In this document: one piece after another, positions 28,320-42,300 of the stretch
How the letters are laid out: each line of letters begins with the position of its first letter
Numbering within the stretch: position 1 is the first letter of the stretch
From: Codonopsis lanceolata
Lineage: Eukaryota > Streptophyta > Magnoliopsida > Asterales > Campanulaceae
NCBI GenBank assembly: GCA_013146195.2
Contig: CM028382.1
Location: forward strand, 115,147,023-115,211,022
Length of the DNA: 64,000 bases
Direction: 5' to 3'
Program-made: the position numbers and the translations under genes
Notes under the pieces: generated by a model
Databases searched by the model: none
What the model was told of the DNA's origin: nothing
The model's input: the letters and a program-made list of their open reading frames with translations, nothing else

Positions 28320-31300
28320 TCGTACTTTCTAAAAAATTTCTCTATCCCTCTTTGAATTCTCTCTCCAGCCATGAATCATCTTCTTCTTCATTGCCCAGTC
28401 GCTTCAAATTTGTGGAACATGCTGCTGTGTCTGTAAATAATATTTCTAACGAATGAATTCTTTTGAATGTATACTCCCTGTGTAGAAAGGCCGCGGCACC
28501 TGATTTGAAACCTTTATTTATATTAATCATTACTTATAAAAAAAAAAAAAAAATCTCTCTCCAGCCATGAGGGAATTTACAATTTTTTTGGGAGAGCCAC
28601 CATCCCTAGACGACATTACCTGGAGGAGGCCGGGAAACCCAGCGGCTATGCATGGGTGTGGCCGGGCACACCTGGCGGCTGGCGGCTATGCATGGAAAAA
28701 GGGTAATTTTTTTAGAGATCTCGACGATGACAGAGCTACTATTGCAATTGATTCTGGAATCTTTCGTTGGCCTTGGAAAGAAGCAAGGATTAAGCGCAAG
28801 GGCTGGAGGACCGCCTTTTGAGCCCTTTCTCGGGAAAAGTCTAATGAAATGGATTGAGGACCTCACTATAAAGAATAGGGGACAGAAATTGCAGAGGAGC
28901 AGGATCTCTCTCATTGTTCAGGAGAGATAATGAGACAAGCCGCTAGCCCTAGGCGGCTTTGCATGGAGAACGCCGCCTTCCGCTGGCAGCCCTGTCCTTT
29001 TTTTTTCCGGTTCTAGCTAATGTTGGCTTCCCTATGTATCGGGCCCTAGCCAATGTAGGCTGCACCATGTGTCCGAGACTCCCATTTTCAGCCCAAAAAA
29101 ACAGAAAAATAATTTCCGATTCATTATTTTTAAATCAACGTGAATAGGATCATTGTTATAAACATCATCATCATGATTAGGATCCATTTCATATTATATA
29201 ACAAGTGGATAAATTTTGTTTTAAATAGGGGCAAAGGGCAGAATAGTAATAAGACATTTAAGTAGGTGCGACGTTTAGTGTTTTTGGGGTGCGATGCTTA
29301 GTGTGTATGATTTCTGATTAAGTTCGAGGACATGTTAGCACAGATGATCATGTTCGAATCTCCTCACTAAATTAGTAGTTTTTTATACCACTTGGTTGAT
29401 TTTGATGAGCAGTAGTGTCCCCAAGGACAGTAGGGTGCTAGGGAAGGTAAGAGCCGCGTTGCTGGTAAGATTGGCGTTACACGAAGGTAAGCAAAGACTA
29501 CATGAAGTAGTGGATGAGAAAAGAGGGAGGGTGAGAGAATTGCAACAAATGGAGCATGTGAGTGGGACCCACCAATTAAAGTAGTAAATAAGTCAAGGGT
29601 ATCATGGTAAAACTAACATACCAAAAAGAAAAGATTACAAAGTGAACACTTCTTTTGGTACAACTGACAAAGAACTGTTTCTTAGGAATTGAGGAAGTAT
29701 CAATTTCTATGATGTATTTGCTCCACTTGTTCAAAGATAATTATCTTTCCTAATGAAAGGAATGCTTTCTGTTTATTTATAAAGTTATGGTTACTTTTTC
29801 TGGAATATTATTTGAATGTCTTGCATGATCCTATGCAGGTCTCTTGTGTCAAATGTGATCTAGAGGAAATGGATTCCATGATGTCCACAAGAGAAGGTGA
29901 CTTGACAGAGCAACTTCTTCCTATAAAGCATTCTTTTTTTATTCGTGAATCAAGGTAAGCGATTTGGAATATCTAATCTAATTGGTCTGTACTTTGCATT
30001 ATGAAATAATCTTGTGGTTGTTGTGTGACAAACATGAGCCTTGACTAAATGAACATAGATCCGGTTTCTGCAACCATGTAGCAAGTCTGAGATACTGATT
30101 AAATTGTTTGACAACTGTTATGCCCTTTTGGAGCTCATAAGCTGTCACCATGACATCAAATATAACAACTCTATTGGTATTCTTAGACAAGCTAGAAGGC
30201 TGCTTTCATGTTTATGGATTTTGCTGCTGTCATGGTGGATAGGCTCATGTTTTTCTTTTTTCTGTTTATATTTTTTTGATTTTGCTTTGCCTAATCGTTC
30301 ATGAACACTAGAGCATTGATCTTTAGTATTCTGTAATTTCTTGTGTATACTCCTGGTGTACAAAGGACGCAGCACCTGTTTTACGATAGTTAGTCTTTTG
30401 TCTTTTTTCTTCTTTGTATATAGACTGTTTTGATAATACATTTACCATTATACAATTATACTCTTTACTTATCAAAATTTTTTTTTTTTCGGCATAACCC
30501 AAGATAAGTTGAAGATGCAGAAAATGAAATCCCACAAAGCACCCACCAACGGACGATGAAGCATAAGTTGATGATCAGCATTCTTTTCATTCGTTTTACT
30601 CATGTAACACCAGCTCACTATCACTTTACCACATCTCCAAAGATTATCCCCCGTATGAATGCTTCATTCACCACTTCCCATATGAAAAAAGCAACTCTAG
30701 CCGGAGCCTTAGTCTTCCAAATAACTTTCCAGGAAAACAGGCCCCTTCCCCCAATATCCGAGCCAAAGTAGAACGAACTAACCGAGATCATTTTATTTTT
30801 AGACCTTTCCCAGATGACCTTGTCATCATTACACATGTCCAGCTGCTGCGAGTATAACAACTCGGAGAGCTGGAGAAAGCTCTCCACTTCCCAATCCTGA
30901 AAGTACCTTCTAAACACTGGTTTCCAAATGATCATGCCTTCTTCATGTGAAATAGAAGCACTGATGTTTACTTGTTTATCAATTGCAATGTTAAAAAGGG
31001 TAGGAAAGGCCCTCCACAACTCCAATACCCATTTTATAAGAATTAAAGTTATTGATCTAACAAATGTTCCCAAAAAAGGTAACATACCTCTTCAATTGAG
31101 ACAAACTAAAGAGGAAAGCTACCTCTGGCATTAAATGAAGAGAGACCATAAAGTATATTATGCTTTTTTTTTTGATAAGTATAGGGTATATTATGCTTTA
31201 TAATATACCATAAGGTATATTATGCTTTAACACTATGAAACATGATATTGCAACAGGAAGACTTGAACTTTACTGAACCAATGCTCCAATGTCGAGTTAA

Positions 31301-34300
31301 AGTGAGGTTTTACAGGTTTGCGGAGGGGGGTGGGGGAGGGAGGAGGAAGCCTAAAAGCTCCTGACATTTCTTTTAGGTGGTGATTGTCATATGTTGGTTC
31401 TGCCATCATGTTAAGTTCTTTTAAGAAGCAAATGTTATCAGCGAAGGTCTTTTCTCACTGATGTTTTGCGACTTCTTTTTGAAACTTTTCGGTGAGTGCA
31501 TTACCATGATGCTGCTCATTAGCATGCTAAGTTGACTTTCTGTCATTTTCAGGTCTGGTGTTAGACACACCAATGTCTTACTAAGAGGTGCAGTTTTCCG
31601 AACATTTAGCATCAACTTTTTCACGTATGGTTTCCCGGTACATATCCTTAACTATTACACAGGTCTTAATCAATTGTAATTGTCTCTATTCTTATAAAGA
31701 TGAAACATTTATCGATGACCATTGCGCGAGCAAATGCGAGCATATCATAATGTAGAACTTTGAACTTTGTTTGTTTGGTCCTGATGGAAAATGATTCAGC
31801 TGATATTCGTAAGTGTTGATAAACATTGTTTGGTTTTGATAAATAAGTATAGTATAAATAAATGAGCGTTGAAGGAGGTGACGCGTCCTATGTACACATG
31901 GAGTATACAAAATAAAACCACCACTAACCACAAGACAAGTTATGCACGGAGTTAATAAACGGGCTAATTCCATGCGACACCTCCTCGTAACCCCAAAAAC
32001 ACATCAGATGGAGAGTTGGATTCTTAAGATCATCAATGCTCCTTTCTTCGTTCTCGAATGCTCCAGCATTCCTTTCTCTTCAAATAGTCCAATTCACTGC
32101 TAATGGCATAATATCCCAAAAAGAATTTCTTCTCTTCCGTTTGTACAAAGACCAAGCCTGAAGCAAATCAATGACTGAATAAGACATCACCCATGAAACC
32201 TGAAATAAATTCAGAACAAAGCCCCACAGTTCCTCGCAACTGGACAATGAAGCAGGAGATGATTGACACTTTCTGCATCCCTATTATGAAGCATGAATTA
32301 GTGTATATCTTGTTTCTCCTCCTCAAATTGTCTCCTGTTCAAAATAGCTTCGTTGGCTCCTTCCCACATAAAGAAACCTACCCTAGGAGGAGCCTTTGTT
32401 TTCCACACGCTTTTCCACGGAAAGGATTTATCTGTATTCTGCGTTTTCTGGTAAAAAGACTTCACAGAAAAAGACCTGTTCTGCCCCCCGTCCCATATCG
32501 CCATGTCTTCACTATCCTTGTTGATTTTCTGACTATAAAGCTGTTCAAAAATCGACCCAGGATATCCACTTCCTAGTCTTGTTAATTCCTTCTAAACGAC
32601 GGGTTCCACGTAACAGTATCACCAACGAATGATAAAACTGAGTTAACTGTCTCATCTTTGTCAATTGCCAAGTTAAACAAAGAGGGAAAGACAAGCTTTA
32701 ACTCCAAATCCCCACTCCACTTATCGCTCCAGAATTTAATAGAGTCCCCTTTTCCAATGGCAAAGGAAATGAACCTCTTCATCGAATATTTATTCGAATC
32801 CCATTTTTTCCTAATACCTTTCCAAACCACAACTCCAAAGGTGGTGTGAACCTCATTAGGAAACCACAAATGATTACCTGCTCCATACTTTGCTACTGCT
32901 ACTTTCTTCCAAAGTGGTGCACTATCACTCAAATATCTCCATAACCATTTGCCCAACAGGGCCGAAATAAAAACACTGACCTTTCTAATCCCCAGGCCTC
33001 CAACTTTCAAACCGGAGCATATTGAATCCCACTGAACCAAATGGTATTTCTTCACCTCCAACTGACCTTCCCACAGGAAATCTCTTTCCAATTTCTCAAG
33101 TCTCCTTGCCACTGAACTAGGCATATTGAACACTGACATAAAATACGTAGGCAGATTCGAAAGAGTACTTGATCAAAGTTACTCGACCACCCTTGGACAA
33201 AAACTGTTTTTTCCAACCTGCTAACCTGCACTCAAACCTTTCAATAACCGAATTCCAAATGTCTTTGTTGGTAGAATGTGCCCCAAGAGGCAACCCTAGA
33301 TATGACGTCGGAAAGATTTACACCCAAAAAATGCGCCAGGAAATCAACGTTATTAACGGCTCCCATAGAAATTTTTTCACTCTTCTCAATATTAATTTTC
33401 AAGCCAGAGGCAGCTTGAAAAAATAGCAGAACCAGTCACAAGTAGCTCAATTGCTCAGGATCTGCCTCGCAAAAAACTAGGGTGTCATCCGCAAAAAGCA
33501 AATGGGAAATCACCACTTCTGAGCCCTGCCCACCACCAACATCAAAGCCTCTATTAAAGCTGCTCAAAACAGAAGAATCCATAATTCTGTTGAAAGCTTC
33601 CATCACTAAGATGAAAAGAAATGGAGACAAAGGATCACCTTGCCCAAGGCCTCTCGGGCTCGCAAAAAAGCCTGCTGGTTCTCCATTATTCAGAACTGAG
33701 AATTTAACCGTGGAGATGCAGAATCCACTCCCTCCATCCCATCCTTATCAGCATATACATCAAAAAGTCCCAACTGATATGATCATAGGTCTTTTCTATA
33801 TCCAGCTTTAAACCAATCCTGCCTCCCCTCTTCGAATCTTGGAGTCCACAACCTCGTTCGCAATTAGAATTGCATCTGTAATTTGACGACCACCGACAAA
33901 GACAAGCTGAGAATCGGAAATCACCTTCCCCATGGCCATAATCTTATAAACTCCCCCAATTAGACTAAATAGGTTTAAAATCTTTAATATCATCAGCTCC
34001 CTTTTTCTTTGGAATCAGTGCTATGAACGACGCATTCAAACTCCTCTCAAACCTCTTGTTAACGTAAAACAAGTGAACAACTTCCATCAGATTCCTCTTT
34101 GATCACTTCCCAACAATTCTGAAAGAACGCCATAGGGAAACCATCTGGTCCTGGAGCTTTATCCCCCCTCATACACTTGACTTCTGAGAGAATTTCCTCC
34201 TCTGTAAACTAAATTTCCAGATCATCCCTATCTTGTAGACTGAGTGACTTAAAAGTGACACCATCCAGATCCAGGGATCAGTTTCTATCCTTCGAATAAA

Positions 34301-36296
34301 GCCCTTTTTAGAAATCAGAAATGCCATACCTAATCTCGCCTTCATCTTCCAGCATAGCACTGTTTACACTCACCTTGCGAATTTTGATTAACTTGCTTGT
34401 GTGCATTCGCCATCCGGTGAAAAAATCTTGTATTGTTGTCACCTTCACGCAGTCATTTTTTTTTTTGATATGTAAAGAATATATAAAATAACGGGCGTCA
34501 AAACAGGTGACGCTGCCTTTGTACACTAGGAGTATACAAACTACTTAGCACTAAAACTATTCACAAAATCCACAAAAGAATGCCCGAGAGATTGATCTGT
34601 CGCAAAACACAACAAAAACAATGTGCGCAAAAGACAGTCTTTCAATTGATCCAGCGAAACCTCACTATTATAAAAAATTTCCTATTCCTCTCTTTCCAAA
34701 TAGTCCACCAAACACCCGCCGGAATAGCACCCCAAAGAATATTGCTCCTACGATTGGAACGTGACCAACTCAAAAGCATCCCCCGAACAGAACTGGGCAT
34801 GACCCACGAGATCCCAAAAAGCCCAGAAGAGTATACCATAAAGAATGAGCCACTGGACAATGCACTAACAAGTGATTAACACTCTCTTCGCCGCCTTTGC
34901 ACATTTAACACCAGTTCACATGAACCATCCCCCTTTTGTGAATGTTTTCTCCCGTAAGAATCGCCTCATGACAAGCTTCCCAAACAAAAAACGCAACGCG
35001 ACCGGGAGCAATACTCCTCCAAATTCCTTTCCAAGGAAAGGGATCCCCCACTCTGCCCGACATAGCAAAAAAGTAAGATTTAACATAAAACTTTTTGCTA
35101 TTCGATGCAACCCACCTTACCTTATCATTTCTACTCCCGTCAATCTGAAGCGAATAAAGCGAAGTGAAAAAATTTCCACAAACCTCCATCTCCCAATCTT
35201 GAAGATCCCTACAAAACAAGGGATTCCAAACCACTCTACCCCGATCAATATGCAACACCGAACTAACATAGCAGTTTTTGTCCACCGCCAAATTGTACAA
35301 CTCAGGATAGACTCTCCATAGTTCTTCTTCCCCACACCACTTGTCTTTCCAAAATCTCACTCTCGAACCATTGCCGACCTCAAAAGAAACAAACCTTTCA
35401 AATTGCGCCCACCCTTTACTAATTCCTTTCCAAACTCCTGACCCAAAAGAACCGACGACGATTTTAGGAAACCAAAAATGATCACCCTCTCCGTATCTAC
35501 TGATGACCACCCTCCTCCACAACCCATACTCTTCCTCCATGTATCGCCAAAACCATTTACCAAGTAAAGCTGAATTGAAGCAACTTAGCTTCTTGATACC
35601 TAAGCCTCCCTTCCTGATGTTCATACAAACCTTATCCCAATTAACTAAATGGATCTTATGCTCCTCCCCTTGACCCTCCCACAAGAAGTCCCTCTCCATC
35701 TTTTCCAAAATATTACGCACTGAAGCTGGAACCACAAACATCAGCCTATCTGCCTCCAACTGATTTCCTCACTTCTGAGAAGCCGCTGGATTTCTAACTT
35801 AAGCACTGCTCTTTGAACAAATTCCTCCTCACTCAGCCTATCTACTACTTCCTTCTCGTCTAAAAATCGCTAACAACTTAAGCTTTGCGATGAGTTGGTT
35901 ACTTAACATAGTATCAACGCTCTTGTTTGGAAAGTTCTTGAGCCTTTTAGTCTCCTGGCTTGCATTTGTTTCCCAAGCATTGTGTTGGTGAGCAAGTTGG
36001 CACTCTGGTTAATCTGTGATGCACCTAGTGATGCATGTTGGTTTCTCTCTCCACCGTGAGCACCAGTTGCATGTGAGTGGAGTGTTAGATCATGATCTAC
36101 ATTATTGGGCCTTGTTGCTAACAACCTAAGCTTCTAGATTACATATTAGCAGAGGAATGTGTGCAATGCTTTATGTTGTTACCTGAATAGGAATTGTTGG
36201 ACCATCCTTTTTGGCTCCAGCAAATGTGAGGACCTTTCCCTTCTAGATTAGTTAACTTTGAGTGCCCTTACCATTTCTCCCACCCCTTGGGGTTAA

Positions 36297-36355
<59 letters not shown>

Positions 36356-39300
36356 AGCAAAGGAGAGACAAAGGATGTCAAACAAAGGATGAGAAGCGAT
36401 GCGTTTATGCGTTTATTTTTGTATCATATATTACATTTAACAACCCCTCGAGCCTTTTATATCTATCCTACTCAAGTCCAATTACTTAAACACCCTTAAA
36501 TATATTAACACTCCCCTTTAACCATTTACCATGATACAAATATAATCCAATCTTACCCAAGTAAGACTCTTAGTAAACAATTCAGTAAGTTGTTCTCTTG
36601 TGCGCACATACATAGTAGAATTTTCTCGTACAAAATGACAATCAACCTCTGTTTGTTTAGTCCCCGCAGAGAAAATTGTATTTGTGGAGATATGCATGGC
36701 TGCCTGATCATCACACCACAACTTCATGGGCAAGGCAATCCCAAAACCAACTTCCTTTATTAACTGTTGTATCCATATAAGTTCACAAGTTGTCTGTCCC
36801 TGATACTCAGATTCAGCACTTGACGTGGCTACTATACATTCTGCTACTTGCTCCTCCAAGAAACTAAATACCATCCACAAATACACAATACCCCGTAATT
36901 AATTCTCTATCACCTGTTGACCTTGCCAAATTTGTATCAGAAAATGCCTCTACTTGCACATGCCCATGATCTGCACACGTAATACCTCCACGAGGCCTAC
37001 CCTTCAAATATAATACAATCCAAATTAATGCATTCCAATGAGTAACAGTCGGAGTCACCATGAATTGACTTACTACTCTCGCTTGAAAAACAATATCTAG
37101 GCAAGTCACTACAAGGTAATTCAATTTATTAACAAATCCCCGGTACTGTCCAGATATTCATATATAACCCTCTCACGTCGTATATGCTTCTCATTTGGAT
37201 CCATTGGAGTGTCACAGTTTTGCTCCAAGTTATCCAACTTCCTCAAGTAGGTCAAAAGCATACTTTCGATGTGATAGAAATATACCTTTCTTGGACAGAG
37301 TCAGTTTGATCCCAAGAAAGTACTGTAAATTACCTTAGTCCTTTGTCTGAACTGTGTTTGAAAACAAGGCTTCAGTGCATCAATTCCCTATGAATCAATG
37401 TCTCTTATCACAATATCATCCACATAAACAACTGAGATAATACAGCGAGTCTCATTATGTCTAAATATGTCTAAATAACGTGTTATCACATTTACTCCTC
37501 TGTAAACCAAATTCAAGTATCACAGTGCTAAACTGCCCAAACCAAGCTCAAGGAGATTATTTCAACCCATATGTCTAAATAAAGTGTTATCACAGTCACA
37601 GTTTTGCTCCAAGTTAGCTTGCATACGTTTCTCCTGTATACCCCGCGAGCAACAAACTCAGGGGGTCGCTCCATATAGACCTCTTCATGTAAATCACCAT
37701 CAAGAAAAGCATTCTTTATATCTAACTGATTCAAGGGCCAATTATTAGACTCAACTAATTCTATTAAAAAACAAACATAAGTCAGTTTTGCTACAAGAGA
37801 AAATGTGTCAGTAATTTTTTTTTGATAAGTAAATATGGTATATAAATTAAAGCATCAAAACAAGTGACGCGTCCTATGTACATAGACAATATACAACCAA
37901 CCCTCGCTAGCCAACAAAAATGTTATCCATAAACTCTACAAAAGGATTAGATCCCGTCAAAACCGCCTCATCGCACCAGAAATACATAGTCTGAATGTTC
38001 TGAATTTTGATCCCCTCCAAATTTCTTTCCTCGTTCTCGAAAGCCCCAAGGTTTCTTTCTTTCCAAATAGACCAATAAACCGTCAGCGGAACAACACAAT
38101 ACACTGAGCATAACCTCTAGCTACTATAATCATGCAATAGTACTGTTAGAAGTATTGAGGGTTTAGTGGGTATAAGGTATATGTTTGGGGGTCTAGTTGT
38201 AACATGTTTTATCACAAACATATATATATTGATCTGCCTAACCCTAATAAGGTTACGGCTTCTCCAACTCTGCGTTCTCTTCTTTACCAGTTTTTGGATG
38301 TGATGCTTGTCAATTTGCGAAGCATCATCGCATTTCTTATATCTCTAGGTTTAATAAACGGGCGCATGCCCCATTTGATGTAGTTCATTAAGATATTTGG
38401 GAACCTAGTCCTATTGTCTCGAAGTTAGGTTATAGGTATTTTGTTACTTTTGTAGATGATCATTCTCGTGTTACTTGGATTTATTTAATGAGGAATCGTT
38501 CTGAGTTATTTGATATTTTTTCTGCATTCTGTGCTGAAATTAAGACTCAATTTGGTGTGCCTGTCAAACATCTTCGCAGTGATAATGCTCAAGAATATTT
38601 CTCTACTGTTTACTCCAAATTTATGTTAGCTCATGGCATGCTCCACCAATCCTCTTGTACTGATACTCCTCAGCAAAATGGTGTTGCTGAGAGAAAAAAT
38701 CGTCACCTCCTTGAGGTTGCTCGTGCGATTTCGTTTCAGATGCATGTTCCTAAACCTTTTTGGGCAGATGCTGTGTTAACTGCGTGTCATCTTATCAACC
38801 GTATGCCATCCTCTGTTCTTTCTGGAGCGATCCCTCATTAAGTTTTGTTTCCTTCGGAGTCTCTATTCCCGGTGTCTCCTAGGATATTCGGGTGCGTCGC
38901 CTTTGTTCGTGATCATCGTCCTAATGTCACCAAGTTAGATCCTAAGGCACTCAAGTGTATCTTTTTGGGTTATTCTCGTACTCAGAAAGGATATCGATGC
39001 TTCTCTCCTGACTTGAATCGATATTTGGTTTCTGCTGATGTTTCTTTTCATGAGTCGGTGCCTTTCTACCCTACATCGGATATTCCACCTGTTGAGTTTG
39101 TTCCGATGATGATTTTCTACTCTATCGGGTTGTGGAGTCCACTTCTTTCCCTACCCGTGATCTACCTCGTCCTCCTATTCAACAAGTTTACACCGACGAC
39201 GTGCTCTCAAGGGAATATGCCTCCCGCTCCCGCTCTGCCGAGTCCGTCCTACCATCGTCGCCCGATCCCGCTCCGTAGAGGTACCTTCTCGATCTTGATA

Positions 39301-42300
39301 TTCTGTTGCCCTTAGAAAAGGTAAACGTACTTGTACGTTACATCCTATTTCTAACTTTGTTAGTTATGATGGTTTGTCTCCTGATCTTTGTGCCTTTGTT
39401 AGTGTCCTTGAGTCTCATTCTCTTCCTAAGTCTGTGTCTGAAGCAGTGGGTCATCCTGGCTGGAAGGCAGCTATGGATGAAGAAATGACTGCCCTTACGC
39501 ACAATCAAACTTGGGATTTGGTTCCATTGCCATCAGGTAAACATATTATTGGGTGCAAATGGGTCTATACTGTTAAGGTCAACCCGGATGGTTCTTTGGC
39601 TCGCCTTAAGGCTCGTCTTGTTGCAAAGGGGTATGCTCAGACATATGGGGTTGATTATACGGACACTTTTTCGCGGTTGCTAAGCTTGCCTGCTTCGTTT
39701 ACTTATCTCTCTTCTTTGCCTCTTCTCATTGGCCTCTTTATCAACCTGGATGTCAAAAATGCATTCCTTCATGGTGATTTACATGAGGAGGTTTACATGG
39801 AGCAACCTCCGGGGTTTGTTGCTCAGGGGGAGTCTGGGTTGGTTTGCAGACTGAAACGGTCATTATAGGGGTTAAAACAATCTCCATGTGCGTGGTTTGG
39901 GAGATTTAGTGAGGTAGTACTTGAGTTCGGCTTATGAGATGTCGAGTGATCACTCAAGATTCTATCGGTAGGGGGGTGAAGGAATCATTTTTCGGTTGTT
40001 TATGTGGATGATATTGTCATCACGGGAAGTGATAGTGCAGGTATTAGTGCACTAAAACGGTTCCTTCAGGAAAAGTTTCAAACGAAGGATCTCGGTAATT
40101 TGAGATACTTTCTAGGGATTGAGGTTGCTCGGTGCAAGCAAGGCATCTTCTTGTCCCAGAGAAAGTATGTGTGTGACTTGTTGAGTGAGGCAGGCATGTT
40201 GGGAGCGAAGCCTTCTGAGACTCCTATGGATCCGAATACGAAACTTACAGCTGAAGGGGGTGAAAGCTTTGCTGATCCAGAGAAATATCGACGACTTGTT
40301 GGGAAATTGAACTATCTTGCTGTGACAAGACCAGATATTGCATTTGCAGTTAGTGTAGTAAGTCGGTTTATGTCCTCTCCGCGGAGTACACATTGGGAGG
40401 CTGCTGTTAAGATTCTTCGGTATCTTAAGAGAGCTCCAGGGCTAGGTGTTCTATATCGAGATCATGGACATATGAGAGTAGAAGGGTTTGCTGATGCGGA
40501 TTGGGCAGGATCCCCAGATAAGAGATCTACTTCTGGATATTGCGTGTTCGTTGGGGGTAACTTGGTTTCTTGGAAGAGTAAGAAACAATCGGTTGTGTCA
40601 AGATCAAGTGCTGAATCAGAATACAGGGCTATGGCTCATGCTACATGCGAGTTAGTGTGGATTCGATTACTTGGGGAGATCGGTATTGGGAATCCAATGC
40701 CTATGCAGTTGTGGTGTGACAACCAAGCAGCTATTCATATTGCATCTAATCCTGTGTTTCATGAACGAACAAAGCATATTGAGCTTGATTGTCACTTTGT
40801 TCGTGAGAAACTTCAAGAGAAAATAATTTCCACGAGTTTTGTTCCGACTGACGATCAACTAGCAGATATTTTCACGAAGTCTTTAAATGGCACAAGAATA
40901 AGATATATTTGTAACAAGCTGGGCATGCATAACATTTATGCTCCATCTTGAGGGGGAGTGTTAGAAGTATTGAGGGTTTAGTGGGTATAAGGTATATGTT
41001 TGGGGGACTAGTTGTAACATGTTTTATGACAAACATATATATATTGATCTGCCTAACCCTAATAAGGTTACGGCTTCTCCAACTCTGCGTTCTCTTCTTC
41101 TTCTTCTATATTCAACAAGTACCATCACGGTTTGTTTAACCACATAGACCTGATACACCTAATTGTTTTCCTGCCTTATCGGTGAAAGACCAAGTTCCAG
41201 TTACCATCATCCTCAATAGCCTTCATTTCCTCTTCTGTTACAAGCTTCTAACCAGTATGACACAAGGTCTCATACACATTCTTAGGAATAGAATCAAAAT
41301 CAAGACACGCAATGAAGGAACGAGAGGAATCAGACAAATGATCATACAAGACATAAGAATCAATGGGATGGGTACAAGTACATTTACCTTTTCTTAGGGC
41401 TATAAGAAGGTCATGATCTTGATCTGCTGAAGAGCATGCATAGGAGATGAATCTCTGCTCTTGGTTCTGCTATCAAATCTGCTGCTACTGATTCTGTGGC
41501 ACGAACTGGAGGGCGTCAAGTGTATACTTGAGTAATACAAGGATGAGATGACAACTCGAGGCTGATGGCACGACCTAGAGTTGATCTAACAACTGCATAT
41601 GTAAGGGAATCATCTGACGTAGACTTAGAATCAGAAGGAATCCCATAAAAAATGGACTCGACTCAAAGAAAGTAACATAAACTTACACTAGATACTGACC
41701 ACATCAGGGGAATAACACCGGTAACCCTTTTGAGTGCGGAATACCCTAAAAACACACATTTTAATGCTCAATGGTCCAGCTTGCTCACCCGTGGTCAAAC
41801 ATTTTCGACAACCCGAATATCTTAGGAGGAATCGGAAACAAAGACCGAGAAGGACACAAACAAAGTGGGGAATTTGTGCGTCGAGAACAAAAGATGGAAG
41901 ACGATTAATAAGAAACACAATAGTATAAACGGCTACAGCCCAAAAAGGTTTATGAAGATTCATTTGGAATGTCAATGCTCTAGTAATCTCCAAGTGATTG
42001 CGATTTTTGCGTTGAAAACACCATGACACACCTCTCTCACCAAAGAAAAATCTGCTACCTGGGCCCTGTTAGCAATTGAACTAAAAATGGTATAATTAAA
42101 TGACACAAAAACAGAATATATTGGTTTCACCATTTAATAGATAGGTTTTGTGGTTTAAAAAGCAGAATTTTTGTTAGTTCGGAATTGACCATGGTAGAGT
42201 GGTTTGGAACCCCTTGTTTCGTAGGGATCTTCAAGACTGGGAGATGGGGATTTGTGGTACTTTTTTTTCACTTCGCTATATTTGCATCAGATTGACGGGA

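Larger units (their letters stand above)
38144..41117 (+). mobile_element. Copia-2, sense Ty1/Copia element with internal deletion
   Basis: A perfect 5-bp target duplication AGTAC (38,139-38,143 and 41,118-41,122) flanks TGTTAGAAG...TTCAACA. The 159-bp 3' LTR (40,959-41,117) follows polypurine tract GAGGGGGAG. The 5' LTR is kept for 141 bp, then joins the integrase zinc finger directly, so the primer site, gag and protease are gone. LTR copies differ at two positions over 141 bp. Integrase, RT and RNase H remain with a few stops. It sits in Copia-1. Confidence 0.95.

Noticed and set aside
28567..28930. Overlapping plus and minus ORFs in a GC-rich stretch
   Set aside because: Three overlapping frames, none with a known domain; a likely consequence of GC-rich interior of a transposon.
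32193..32576. 127-codon plus-strand ORF
   Set aside because: Antisense of LINE-I ORF2; the minus strand carries the recognisable RT end.
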